A stretch of DNA of 64,000 nt from the NCBI GenBank assembly GCA_016458225.1, contig JAEMGR010000030.1:1-64000 (forward strand), read 5' to 3'. The position numbers and the translations under genes were made by a program. The DNA comes from Myxococcaceae bacterium JPH2. GTDB taxonomy: Bacteria; Myxococcota; Myxococcia; Myxococcales; Myxococcaceae. Every line of letters starts with the position of its first letter. The stretch's first letter is position 1. Below the pieces are notes generated by a model that did no database searches, was not told the origin of the DNA, and saw only the letters and a program-made list of their open reading frames with translations. Of the stretch, positions 39,446-47,890 are shown in pieces.

Positions 39446-40198
39446 TCAAGGGTGCGTCTTCGTTTCGGTGAAGACCGGTTCGTTCCTTCGGATGCGCTCG
39501 AAGAGCTCGTCGTGGTCGATTTCTCCGAGGTCGATGTTCCAGAGGCCGGGTACCAGGAAGGTGGAGGCCTGTGATGTGGCCTCCTCATCGGATCGCCCGT
39601 TCTCGAAGCGGTGCTCCGTGCGGAATTCTCCGTAGCACGCGACCTCGTGATCATTCTCATCCAGGAAGCGCGTCTCCAAGTTGCCCGCCACGATGAGGCT
39701 CTCGTCGTTGTAGACGCCTTGGATGACGTCCCGGACCACCAGGTCGCCCAGGACCAGGAAGTTCCCCGACGTCCGCAGGCCGTGCGCGACACAGCGGCCC
39801 AGGACGACGATGGTCGAATCCGGTCCGCAGTCGTCCAGGAATCCATCGACCACCAGGTCTCCGAGCACGAGGAGGGGACAGGTGACGAGCAGTGAGCCAG
39901 GAGCCTTCGCGTTGCCCGTCACGACCGTCGCCTTGGAGAGCGCCGCCTCCAGCACGGCGTCCACGGGCTCGAGGACCTCGCGCATCACCACGGCGGCCAA
40001 GCCGACATGCGACACGGGCCCGGGGCACAGCGCCTTCGCGAGCGCGGCGGGCTGAAGGGGCGCGTCCTTGGGGAACGCCCTCCCGAGGGTCGTGACCAGG
40101 GGTGTCCCCTGATGGGAGAGCGCATCTCGGAGGGCACCGTCCAGTCGAGCGAGCGTGGCCTCCGCGCGCGACAGGAAGTCGTTCTTGGAAAGGAGCAT
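39446..40198 (-). CDS. Hypothetical protein with beta-solenoid (bactofilin-like) repeats
   Basis: A 250-residue cytoplasmic protein. The first ~90 residues are helical (FLSRAEATLARLDGALRDALSH). Residues ~95-190 show short repeats of the kind LLVLGDLVVDGFLDD, IVVLGRCVAHGLR, FLVLGDLVVRDVI, LIVAGNLETRFLD. The alternating hydrophobic pattern with a Gly every ~17-20 residues suggests a right-handed beta-helix like the polymer-forming (bactofilin) family. The last ~60 residues (RTEHRFENGRSDEEATS, IDLGEIDHDELFERIRRNEP) are charged. No enzyme motif. Followed 5 nt later by the 103-residue gene. Function not known; filament formation is a guess. Confidence 0.65.
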   Translation of the reverse strand: MLLSKNDFLSRAEATLARLDGALRDALSHQGTPLVTTLGRAFPKDAPLQPAALAKALCPGPVSHVGLAAVVMREVLEPVDAVLEAALSKATVVTGNAKAPGSLLVTCPLLVLGDLVVDGFLDDCGPDSTIVVLGRCVAHGLRTSGNFLVLGDLVVRDVIQGVYNDESLIVAGNLETRFLDENDHEVACYGEFRTEHRFENGRSDEEATSQASTFLVPGLWNIDLGEIDHDELFERIRRNEPVFTETKTHP

Positions 40199-40295
40199 GG
40201 GCGCATCTTATCCAGCGTGAACAGGCACGTGCCTTTTCGCGCGCACGCGCCCACGGCCGCTCTAGACTCACGCGCTGTCGCTCCTATCCCGAGGG

Positions 40296-41156
40296 ATGTC
40301 GATGACAACGCCCGTCCTGCCAGGCCCCCTTGTCTCCGTTCGCTGGTTGGCGGATCACCTTCACCATCCTCGACTGGTGGTGCTGGATGCCAGCATCCAG
40401 CCGGTCGTGCGCGGCAGTCCGGCCCCGAGCCCCGAGGCGGAGGCGCGCATTCCTAGGGCGCGAGTCTTTGATTTCGACAAGAAGATCTGCGACCCGGACA
40501 CGACGCTCCCCCACATGATGCCGCCGCCCGAACTCTTCGAGCGGGAGGTTCGTGCGCTGGGCGTGTCGAATGACAGCCTCCTCGTGGTCTATGACCGCGT
40601 GGGCGTCTATTCCAGCCCGCGTGCCTGGTGGATGTTCAAGGCCATGGGCCATGAGCAGGTGGCAGTGCTCGATGGCGGCCTTCCCGCATGGCTGGAGGCC
40701 GGCCATTCCACCCAGCCCCTTGTCGGTCCATCCGTCGAGCCCGGTCACTTCATCGCGCATCCTCGGCCGCAGTTGTTCTGTGATGCCGAACAGGTCGCGG
40801 CCGCGCTGGAGGACAAGACCTTCGCGGTGCTGGACGCACGCTCGGAAGGCCGCTTCTCCGGACGCGAGCCGGAGCCCCGGGCAGGGCTCCGGCCCGGGCA
40901 TATGCCCCAGGCCCTCAATCTGCCGTTCAATCAGGTCCAGGCTCGGAGCCACATGCGCCCCACCGCGGAGCTGGCGGCCCTGTTCGCCTCGAAGGTCGCG
41001 CCTGAACAGCGGCTGATCTTCACCTGCGGCTCCGGGGTGACCGCGTGCATCCTGGCGCTCGCCGCCGCGTCGGTGGGGCGTCAGCACCTCGCGGTCTACG
41101 ATGGCTCCTGGAGCGAATGGGGGCTGCCTTCCTCGCGGCCCGTGGTCACGACCTAG
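40296..41156 (+). CDS. sseA: 3-mercaptopyruvate/thiosulfate sulfurtransferase (tandem rhodanese)
   Basis: A 286-residue two-domain rhodanese. The first domain (~10-140) is the inactive one (VVLDASIQ, YDRVGVYSSPRAWWMFKAMGHEQVAVLDGGLPAW). The second (~160-280) holds the active loop CGSGVTA with Cys244. The CG[S/P]G[V/T]TA form is typical of mercaptopyruvate sulfurtransferases rather than thiosulfate enzymes (CRKGVT). It transfers sulfur from 3-mercaptopyruvate to cyanide or other thiophiles, in the cytoplasm. Start: in-frame ATG 40296; a second ATG two codons later is possible. Stands alone, facing a convergent lipoprotein gene. Confidence 0.9.
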   Translation: MSMTTPVLPGPLVSVRWLADHLHHPRLVVLDASIQPVVRGSPAPSPEAEARIPRARVFDFDKKICDPDTTLPHMMPPPELFEREVRALGVSNDSLLVVYDRVGVYSSPRAWWMFKAMGHEQVAVLDGGLPAWLEAGHSTQPLVGPSVEPGHFIAHPRPQLFCDAEQVAAALEDKTFAVLDARSEGRFSGREPEPRAGLRPGHMPQALNLPFNQVQARSHMRPTAELAALFASKVAPEQRLIFTCGSGVTACILALAAASVGRQHLAVYDGSWSEWGLPSSRPVVTT

Positions 41157-41207
41157 CGCGGGGAGGCGCCAGCCTCGGCTTCGAAGCTGGCACCCGCTGG
41201 CGGAAGG

Positions 41208-42599
41208 CTACTGGAAGCTCACCTTCCCGCCCCGCTGATAGCAGACATGCGGCGTGCCGTCCGTGGGACGGATCGCCACGCTCGGGCGCATGCCATCATC
41301 CACGGTTCCCAACTGGGTATAGGTCCAGAGCCCCTGCGCGTCCGGCGTGCTGAGTTCCAGGGTCGTTCCAGTGCGGAGGACGGCGACGGGCTTTCCCCCG
41401 CCGTACGCAAGGTCCGAGGCGTCGAACTTGTAGTCGACGGGGGAGGAACTCACGGTGCTGGCCGTCAGCGGTGTTCCCAAGGTGATGTCATCGATGGCGG
41501 ACCAGCCACCTTCAGGGATCCCATTGGCAAGCGCGAGGAGGTGCTGGTCCTGACCCCAGACCATCGCGAGCCAGGGCGAGACGGTGCCGGTCTCCTCCAC
41601 TCGGAAGGAATCGACGACGGTGCCCCGGATGACGCGGAGGTAGTTGACGGCGGGATTGTTGATCTGGTTCGTCATGACATACAGCGCCCCGCTCGCATCG
41701 AAGACGGGCTCACCCGTGAGGTGAGAGGTGTTGAGGGTCGGCGCCGCGATGGGCCAGGTGTTGGCCGCCGTCCGGGTCGCGACCCGCAGGGTCCCCACGT
41801 AGTTGTTGGCGAAGACGATGGCCGGCTGCTTGCCCTGCGCGGGGTTGAGCGCGATGCCAATCTTGGTCGTCGCCCCGGAGTCCAGATTCTCGCGAATCCA
41901 CGCGCCATTCGCTCGCGTGGCATACCCGACGCGCAGCGTCGCGGTGGAGAGAACGCCCGCGCCCTTGAGGTAACCCACGTGCGGCGTGCCCGTGGCCGCG
42001 TCGAGCGCCAGCACGGGCTTCGTGATGAAGGTGCCGCCGGTGTTGAATCCGGGGCCGTCAATCTGCTCCGTCTTCCAGGTCGTGCCGTCCCAGAGCCCGT
42101 ACCAGAGGCTGTTGTGGGTGTCGTTCGTGTAGACGACATGCCCCTTGCCCGCGTCGTCGAACGCGAGTTCGCAGTTGCCACCCGTGACGTCCGGCCCCGT
42201 GTCGATCGCCGTGCTGGCGGCGAGGGGAGAGGTCACCACGCTGAAGTGGAACGCGCCCTCCGCCGTCTTCCCGGACTCCGTCTCGACGGTGACGGACAAG
42301 GAAGCGGTCCCCGCCGGGGGCAACGTCCAGGTGACGCGCTCCGCGTCGGGCTGCAAGGCACCCGCGGTGGCGCTCCAGCGCACCGCCTTGAGCGCTTCTC
42401 CCGAGGTGACGACCCGGAAGTGCTCCGCTGTACTTGCGACGTAGGGACCTGTGCCTCCCTCTCGTTCGATCAGCAACGCGAGGTCGCCAGGTCCGTGAGA
42501 GGAAATGACCTCGACAGGTCTGGGCTCATGCTCGCAAGCAGAGAACAGCGTCAGTCCGCTCAGCATCAGCATCCAGGGGAAACAACTCTTGTTCCGCAT
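41208..42599 (-). CDS. Lipoprotein, beta-propeller-like, unknown function
   Basis: A 463-residue lipoprotein (signal MRNKSCFPWMLMLSGLTLFSAC, lipobox FSAC). The ATG at 42599 is chosen for that signal; the frame is open to a GTG at 42662. Residues ~35-130 are a beta-sandwich-like segment (RWSATAGALQPDAERVTWTLPPAGTASLSVTVETESG), as in PKD/Ig domains. From ~135 come repeats of the type GKGHVVYTNDTHNSLWYGLWDGTTW, GTPHVGYLKG, GTPHVCYQRGGK, which resemble the blades of a seven-bladed propeller with a W-DG-TW core. Likely surface or periplasmic, ligand-binding. No catalytic motif seen. Confidence 0.75.
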   Translation of the reverse strand: MRNKSCFPWMLMLSGLTLFSACEHEPRPVEVISSHGPGDLALLIEREGGTGPYVASTAEHFRVVTSGEALKAVRWSATAGALQPDAERVTWTLPPAGTASLSVTVETESGKTAEGAFHFSVVTSPLAASTAIDTGPDVTGGNCELAFDDAGKGHVVYTNDTHNSLWYGLWDGTTWKTEQIDGPGFNTGGTFITKPVLALDAATGTPHVGYLKGAGVLSTATLRVGYATRANGAWIRENLDSGATTKIGIALNPAQGKQPAIVFANNYVGTLRVATRTAANTWPIAAPTLNTSHLTGEPVFDASGALYVMTNQINNPAVNYLRVIRGTVVDSFRVEETGTVSPWLAMVWGQDQHLLALANGIPEGGWSAIDDITLGTPLTASTVSSSPVDYKFDASDLAYGGGKPVAVLRTGTTLELSTPDAQGLWTYTQLGTVDDGMRPSVAIRPTDGTPHVCYQRGGKVSFQ

Positions 42600-42922
42600 C
42601 GGTCGCGTACCTTGTTGATGGGTCGGCAGGTCCGGCCACGCCGGCCCTGGTGAGGGATTCACTCAGGCCTAATCCTTAACGCGCGGATGTCTTGGAGGGT
42701 CTATGATCTTTTGCTTTATTTTCTTGGGTTGCTTGGTCTGAGCAAGGATTTCCGATGCAAGGAGTTTGGGCCGCGACCGCCATGAATCTCTTCGTCACTC
42801 GCTCAACGAACCATCCGATGCGGTGGTTGCGCGTCGCGCTGCCAAGAGATGCGGGAGGTGAGCGTCGGCGCGTGCTGCCGTCTCATCGACAGGCGAACGG
42901 CGCTGTCATGACTCGCTCGGAC
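42600..42922. other. Gene-free 323-bp region with an AT-rich patch
   Basis: Between the lipoprotein start (42599) and the stop of the response-regulator gene (42923). Around 42695-42730 there is an AT-rich patch (ttttgctttattttcttggg) unlike anything nearby. It probably contains the promoter of the lipoprotein gene read on the minus strand, though I cannot fit a clean -35/-10. No coding or hairpin signal elsewhere in it. Confidence 0.35.
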
Positions 42923-43552
42923 TCAGATGACCCGCAGGGTGATGGCTTTCAGCACCGCTCGCGTCCGGTCCCTCATGTCGAGCTTGTCGAGAATGATGGA
43001 CACGTAATTCTTCACCGTCCCCTCCGCGAGGAAGAGGGCACGGGCAATCTCGCGGTTCGAATAGCCCCCGGCCATCAGCCGCAAGATGCTCACCTCGCGT
43101 TCGGTGAACGTGGCGCGTGGGGCGTCGTCCGCGTGGTACTGAAAACGGGCCCGCACCGGTGTGGTGCTGACGGGCTGCAAGAGCGTCTCGCCCCGGGCGA
43201 GTCGCAGGATGGCCTCCTCGAGTTCCTCCGGCTCGACGTCCTTCAGGAGGAAGCCTTGCGCTCCCGCCTCGGAGGCTCGGAGGAACTGCTCGGCGTCATC
43301 GAACGTCGTGAGCATGAGCACCGGTGTCTGGTCGCCTCGCTCTCGCAAGGTTCGCAGCGCCTGGATGCCATCCACGCCGGGCATGCGGACGTCCATCAAC
43401 ACGACATCCACGGGCTGGGTGGCCAGTCCCGCGAGCAGGCTGGCGCCATCCTCCGCTTCGAACACCACCGTGAGGCCGCGGCGCTCCAGCAGGGCGCGCA
43501 GGCCGGCGCGCACCAAGGATTGATCGTCCGCCAAGGCGAGGCGGGGACTCAT
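42923..43552 (-). CDS. NarL/LuxR-type response regulator
   Basis: A 209-residue regulator. The receiver domain (~1-120) has the acidic pair DD (9-10), phospho-acceptor Asp54 in VLMDVRMPGVDG, the switch Thr in MLTTFDD and Lys in FLLKDV. The LuxR-type helix-turn-helix (~145-205) reads FTEREVSILRLMAGGYSNREIARALFLAEGTVKNYVSIILDKL. The start overlaps the stop of the sensor kinase gene by 4 nt, so it is the cognate partner. Targets unknown; the divergent beta-lactamase-fold gene beyond the kinase is a natural candidate. Confidence 0.93.
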   Translation of the reverse strand: MSPRLALADDQSLVRAGLRALLERRGLTVVFEAEDGASLLAGLATQPVDVVLMDVRMPGVDGIQALRTLRERGDQTPVLMLTTFDDAEQFLRASEAGAQGFLLKDVEPEELEEAILRLARGETLLQPVSTTPVRARFQYHADDAPRATFTEREVSILRLMAGGYSNREIARALFLAEGTVKNYVSIILDKLDMRDRTRAVLKAITLRVI

Positions 43553-44676
43553 CCCCGCAGCCAGCCTTCCAGTTGGAGCGAGCCGCGCGCGGTGATGCGG
43601 GTGGTGAGATCGCCTCCCAGCGTTCGCAGTCGCTCCTGCATCCCCTGGAGTCCATGGCCGGGCTTCAGGGGCTCTCGCACGCGTCCGTCATCGTCGATGC
43701 GAAGCCTCACCTGGGAGCCGTCGCGCGAGACGCCGACGCTCAAGCACGTCGCCTCGGCGTGGCGTGCGCTGTTGGTGAGGGCTTCCTGGACCACTCGCAG
43801 CAGGGCCTCCGCGACACGCGGATCCTCGATGTGCAGATCGGGCGCGAGGTCGAGCGACAGCCGCGTGCCGGGCAATGGCGCGGCCAGGGCATGCATCGCG
43901 GTCTCCAGGTCGAACCCTCGTTCGGCGCGCAGCGCTTGGACCACTCCCCGAAGTTCGGTGAGCAGCTCCGTGGTGAGTGTCTGGGCCTGGACCAGCCGTG
44001 AGTCCAGAGGCCCGTCCTGCGCCACGGCCCGCAGGTTGAGGACGAGCGCCGTGAGCTTGTGCCCGGCCACGTCGTGAAGCTCGCGGGCCATCCGCAGTCG
44101 CTCCGCGTCTCGCGCGCTGTCTGACAACAGGGCTCGGGTGGCCAGGAGGTCCGCGTTGATGTGCGCCAATCGCTCGCGCGCTTCCTCCGCAGACCTCGCG
44201 AACCAGATGAGTGCCACCGCGAAGAGTTGAAAGCTCGCGTGCAACAACACGTGCAGCAACGGCGAGGGAAGGTCGCTCCACAGGGCTCGGACCACACCAT
44301 ACATCGCGACGTTGACGGCGAGCAGGGCGGCGGCGATCCACGTGCGCTCCAGCCACTGGGCCGCCTGTCCCGCGACGATGATGAGCAGCACGGCGGCCGA
44401 GTTGTAGCGCACGACGGCCAGGAGCCCCATCACGCACAGGGCCTGTCCTGCCATCCAGCCGCATCGCGCCACGGCTCGGGAGGGGATGAGGACCGCCGCG
44501 AGGAAGAAGACGAGCAGCCCCGCGTGAAGCCCCGCCGCGACCAGCTCGAGCGAGGACTTCGCGACGAGCCCCGTGCCGAAGAGGGGACGACTCCACAGCT
44601 CGATTCCAATGGTCAGCCACACGAGGAGCGACACCAGGACGAACGGTGCCGGCAAGACGAGGAAGCGGCGCGACAT
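43549..44676 (-). CDS. NarL-type membrane sensor histidine kinase
   Basis: A 375-residue kinase starting at ATG 44676 (the longer open frame upstream reads as low-complexity and is rejected). Five to six hydrophobic helices fill residues ~5-160 with no large periplasmic loop, so it probably senses a signal in or near the membrane. The HisKA_3 dimerisation helix has His201 in RMARELHDVAGHKLTALVL. The ATPase part has the N box LLRVVQEALTNSARHAEA and RIDDDGR, ending HGLQGMQERLRTLGGDL. Autophosphorylates and passes phosphate to the regulator encoded by the overlapping gene. Confidence 0.9.
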   Translation of the reverse strand: MSRRFLVLPAPFVLVSLLVWLTIGIELWSRPLFGTGLVAKSSLELVAAGLHAGLLVFFLAAVLIPSRAVARCGWMAGQALCVMGLLAVVRYNSAAVLLIIVAGQAAQWLERTWIAAALLAVNVAMYGVVRALWSDLPSPLLHVLLHASFQLFAVALIWFARSAEEARERLAHINADLLATRALLSDSARDAERLRMARELHDVAGHKLTALVLNLRAVAQDGPLDSRLVQAQTLTTELLTELRGVVQALRAERGFDLETAMHALAAPLPGTRLSLDLAPDLHIEDPRVAEALLRVVQEALTNSARHAEATCLSVGVSRDGSQVRLRIDDDGRVREPLKPGHGLQGMQERLRTLGGDLTTRITARGSLQLEGWLRG

Positions 44677-44828
44677 GGCGAAAGCATCGGGTACGCCCGG
44701 GACCTGAGCAAGCCGCGGGGAGGGAATGTGACTTCCGGCACGTCCAGGTCGTGACGACCGGCCCGTTCGGTGACGAGGCCCGACTGGCAGGGTGCTCGCG
44801 TGGTTCCTCCTCCTGCTCGAGGTCATGG

Positions 44829-45926
44829 ATGAAGGCTCTTCGTCGAGGTCCCTGGAAGGTCGTGGGCTGGCTGCTTGTTCCGCTCCTGGTGGGCACGGTC
44901 TGCGTCGTGGCGTACCCGCGAGTTCGCGCGGGGCCGCAGAATGTGTCCGCGGTGGAGCTGTTGCCAGCCGAGGTGACGGACCCCACGTCAGTCAGACGGG
45001 CCCTGGACGGCCTTCCCGCGGAGACGCCGTTCGCAGCCTTCACCGCGCTGAAGGGCGAGCGGCTCATCGCCCGCTGGGGACAGGTGGACCTGCCCATCAA
45101 CACCCATTCGGTGCGCAAGAGCCTGCTGAGCGGGCTGTATGGGATTGCGGTCCAGAAGGGCCTCATTCGCTTGAACCAGACGCTGGAGGAGCTGGGCATC
45201 GACGACGCGAAGGCGCCCCTCACGCAGGTCGAGAAGCACGCGACGGTGAAGGACCTCTTGATGGCGCGCTCGGGCATCTACCTCGAGGCGGCTGGGGAGG
45301 TGAAGGGAATGAAGGACGGCCGGCCGCAAAGGGGCTCGCACGCTCCGGGTTCGTATTTCTATTACAACAACTGGGACTTCAACGTCCTGGGCGTCATCTT
45401 CGAGCGACAGACGGGGATGAGCATCGGGCAGGCGCTGTTCGAGTGGCTCGCCACGCCCCTGGGAATGAAGACCTTCCGTCCCGAGCACGTCATCTATGAA
45501 CAGCCTCGCTATTCCGAGCACCGGCAGTTCGTCATCTTCATGTCCGCGGAAGACCTCGCCCGGTTTGGCGCCTTGTATGCCCATCAAGGCCGCTGGGGTG
45601 GCCAGCAGCTCATCCCCGCGGCATGGATCGCGGAGAGCACCGCGTCGCTGTCCCGGGCGACGGGGCAGTGGCCGTTCGATGCCTATGGCTATCTCTGGTG
45701 GGTGGACCAGGATGATGGGGTGGTGTGGGCGGATGGATGGGGCGGCCAGTTCATGATTGTCGATGCCAGGAACGACGTGACGGTGGTGTCGCGCACCGAC
45801 ACGGGTCGCTCCCTGCTCCAGATGGGACTGTTCATGGCCTTGGGGCAGGACGGCTCGCGAAAGGACCACCAGCAGTTGCATCACTGGATGGTCCAGGCCA
45901 CCACGCCACGCCTTGGCGCGCAGTGA
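44829..45926 (+). CDS. Membrane-anchored beta-lactamase/penicillin-binding-fold serine hydrolase
   Basis: A 365-residue protein with one N-terminal membrane helix (~10-30, VVGWLLVPLLVGTVCVVAY) and a periplasmic catalytic domain of class C beta-lactamase type. Motif 1 is S94-V-R-K97; motif 2 is YNN (179-181 in FYYNNWDFNVLG); the third motif region reads DGWGG near the end. The VWADGWGGQFMIVD and MKTFRP blocks also fit EstB/6-aminohexanoate-hydrolase-like members, so activity against beta-lactams is not implied. ATG 44829 has GAGG upstream; the frame is open earlier but without coding character. Divergent from a two-component kinase, 152 bp away. Confidence 0.85.
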   Translation: MKALRRGPWKVVGWLLVPLLVGTVCVVAYPRVRAGPQNVSAVELLPAEVTDPTSVRRALDGLPAETPFAAFTALKGERLIARWGQVDLPINTHSVRKSLLSGLYGIAVQKGLIRLNQTLEELGIDDAKAPLTQVEKHATVKDLLMARSGIYLEAAGEVKGMKDGRPQRGSHAPGSYFYYNNWDFNVLGVIFERQTGMSIGQALFEWLATPLGMKTFRPEHVIYEQPRYSEHRQFVIFMSAEDLARFGALYAHQGRWGGQQLIPAAWIAESTASLSRATGQWPFDAYGYLWWVDQDDGVVWADGWGGQFMIVDARNDVTVVSRTDTGRSLLQMGLFMALGQDGSRKDHQQLHHWMVQATTPRLGAQ

Positions 45927-46023
45927 ATGCCTTCGGCTGCTTGCGATTGGGCTCTGGGCTCCTCCATTCTGCCGGCGCGGAATCCTCGAGGTGGGTTCGC
46001 ACTCCAGAAAGGTCGCTCTGAAC

Positions 46024-46545
46024 ATGCGCGGTTCATTCGGTCGATGCTCGTCGGGTTTGGGCGTGGTTTTCGTGGCGGGTTCGCTGTGGGGTTGTACCGG
46101 TCAACCGCCGCCGACATCGATGAGTGTTCGGGAGTTGAACATCGTGGATGCGCAAGGTCAGACACGCGTCCGCATCGGGGCGCCCCTCCCGGGGCCGCGG
46201 ATCGCGCCGGGCTATGGCTTCCAGTTCCTGGACGCATCGGGCCACGAGATGGGTGGACTGGCCATGCTGGACGAGCGCGGCTTCCACGGCCTGTGTTTTG
46301 ACAATGCGGAGGGCTTTGAGGCGGTCTGCGTCTCGACCCTCAACGGGCGACCGTTGATTGAGATGCGCTCGAAGGACGGCAGCGCACCGCAGGAGCGCAT
46401 CACCCTGGGCATCAACGAGAGCGGCGCCGCGACCGTGGAGGTGCGCGACGCCGCAGGCAAGACGCAGATCCGGCTGGAGGTGGGAAAGGACGGCCGCACG
46501 CGCGTCGAGGGTGTCAGCCCGCCCCTGGCGAGTCAGGCCCCGTAA
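46024..46545 (+). CDS. Lipoprotein, unknown function
   Basis: A 173-residue lipoprotein (signal ends VAGSLWGC). The mature part is a repetitive beta protein: short units such as VRELNIVDAQGQTRVRIGAP, GYGFQFLDASGHEMGGLAML, LIEMRSKDG and ATVEVRDAAGKTQIRLEVGKDG. The D-x-x-G-x-x-R[IV] turns recur ~every 20-25 residues and suggest a small beta-solenoid or propeller fragment. No enzyme motif recognised. Ends at a hairpin shared with the convergent protease gene. Confidence 0.7.
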   Translation: MRGSFGRCSSGLGVVFVAGSLWGCTGQPPPTSMSVRELNIVDAQGQTRVRIGAPLPGPRIAPGYGFQFLDASGHEMGGLAMLDERGFHGLCFDNAEGFEAVCVSTLNGRPLIEMRSKDGSAPQERITLGINESGAATVEVRDAAGKTQIRLEVGKDGRTRVEGVSPPLASQAP

Positions 46546-46570
46546 CCCGGCCGCGCTCCGACCTCCGTCC

Positions 46571-46594
46571 CGAGCGGCTCAGGGGAGCCGCTCG
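46571..46594. terminator. Bidirectional terminator hairpin overlapping a stop codon
   Basis: CGAGCGGCT (46571-46579) pairs perfectly over 9 bp with AGCCGCTCG (46586-46594), loop of 6 nt. It lies between two convergent genes and covers the stop codon and last codons of the minus-strand gene. No T run. Confidence 0.5.
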
Positions 46595-47580
46595 AACACC
46601 GCGACGGCCTGGGGATAGTCCACCGTCACGCGGAAGTAGCCCAGCGCGCTGCCTCCCAGCGCGCCCTCGACGGTCTTGTCCATGAACTGGGACATGCCCT
46701 GGTGGAAGTTCGGATCGGCTCGCGTCGTGAACCAGACCGGGCCCACGGTATGGCCGGCGACCTCCAGGGACGGCACCTCGATGAGCGACGAGTGGGGGAC
46801 GCGGCGGTCCGCGTCCTCCACGACGCGCCACTCGGGATGGTGCTGGTGCCAGCGCTCGAAGACGGAGCGGGTGATGAAGCTCGTGGCCCGGTCCGCCGGG
46901 CGTCCGTCCGCGAGCGCGTCCTGGGCTCCCTGCGTCAGCAGCACCGACGCGCCCGTGTCGAAGAGGAGGTCCAGCGTCTCCCCATCCACCTTGATCTGGA
47001 TGCGGGGGAAGTTCGTCTCGCGCGCTCCCTCGGCGTTGGTCGGGAAGCCCAGGGAGACGCGGTGCGAGGCGTCGACGGTGGGGACATCTCCGGGCGCGCG
47101 CAGCCAGAGCTTCTGGTTGGGATAGTCGAAGGTCCACACCCGCCCGGCGAACCACGCCTGGCCGAGCATGCCGTCCCAATCAAACGTGTTTGCCTTCGCG
47201 ATGCCCTCCGGCATGACGGCGGCCGAAATCGTCTCGTTGGTCAGGGGAGGGATCCAGGCCTCGGCGCTGAAGGCCGGGATGCGGACGGTGGGACGCGCGG
47301 GCGCGCCCGTCGTGCTCGCCTCGCCCTCCATGGGGAGCCCGAGTGCCCGGACCGCGGACTCGGCGAAGTACAGGCCTCCGCCCGTGTCCGTGAAGAGCGC
47401 CAGCTCCTTCCCGGTGGAGGTGCGGGGGTGGACGATGAACCGGCCCTCCTTGAGCTGGCTTGGCAGCGCGAGGGGCTTGCCCGGGGTGGGCGCGGGAGTG
47501 GACGTCGCCGTCGGAGCCGTGGGCGCGGTGGCGCAGGCAACCGTGAGCGAGAGGAGAAGCCACTGGGGACGAAGTCGCAT
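46579..47580 (-). CDS. Lipoprotein with two retropepsin-type aspartic protease motifs
   Basis: A 333-residue lipoprotein (signal MRLRPQWLLLSLTVAC). After a Thr/Pro-rich linker (17-35) come two halves, each with an aspartic protease flap-like strand and active-site-like motif: LFTDTGGG (Asp65) and LLFDTGAS (Asp ~198). Bacterial retropepsin-like proteins usually carry one DTG per chain and dimerise; two in one chain recalls pepsin-like pairing. The second half also has the hydrophobic-Gly segment (DGMLGQAWF) seen in the family. It would act in the periplasm or on the outer membrane. The first motif (DTGGG) is less canonical, so catalysis is uncertain. Divergent from a lipoprotein gene. Confidence 0.75.
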   Translation of the reverse strand: MRLRPQWLLLSLTVACATAPTAPTATSTPAPTPGKPLALPSQLKEGRFIVHPRTSTGKELALFTDTGGGLYFAESAVRALGLPMEGEASTTGAPARPTVRIPAFSAEAWIPPLTNETISAAVMPEGIAKANTFDWDGMLGQAWFAGRVWTFDYPNQKLWLRAPGDVPTVDASHRVSLGFPTNAEGARETNFPRIQIKVDGETLDLLFDTGASVLLTQGAQDALADGRPADRATSFITRSVFERWHQHHPEWRVVEDADRRVPHSSLIEVPSLEVAGHTVGPVWFTTRADPNFHQGMSQFMDKTVEGALGGSALGYFRVTVDYPQAVAVFERLP

Positions 47581-47810
47581 GGTGTCGAGGATACGTCGCC
47601 CGTGTCCCGCGATTGCACGAAAGACAGGGCTGCGAGGCCGCGAATGACCCATGGCGGCGAGAGGCGCCTGGGGCTCCTGCGTGGAGGGCCCCGCCAGCGT
47701 CCCGAATGTTTCGTACCGGGTGGGTGCAGACACATGGCCGCTCCAACCCAGAGTCCGTGACTGACTCGGGGGACGCGAAGATGACCCGCGCGAAGACTGT
47801 GATTGGGGGA

Positions 47811-47838
47811 TTGAAGTGTTGACTGGGAGACGTATGCT
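47811..47838 (+). promoter_or_regulatory. Candidate promoter of the lipoprotein gene at 47891
   Basis: TTGAAG (47811-47816), 16-nt spacer, TATGCT (47833-47838), 52 nt before the ATG. Both boxes match 4 of 6 consensus bases. The remainder of the 310-bp divergent gap (47581-47890) shows nothing else I can name. Confidence 0.3.
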
Positions 47839-47890
47839 ATTGCGACGTGCTCGGCCCATTCCGGTTCGAGTGCGCCCAGGGGGTCCTGAC

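Noticed and set aside
41168-41191. Inverted repeat GCCAGC/GCTGGC between convergent genes as a terminator
   Set aside because: Only 6 bp with a 12-nt loop; too weak to call.
45913-46023. Longer version of the lipoprotein at 46024
   Set aside because: The upstream extension has no coding character, while the ATG at 46024 gives a proper lipoprotein signal.
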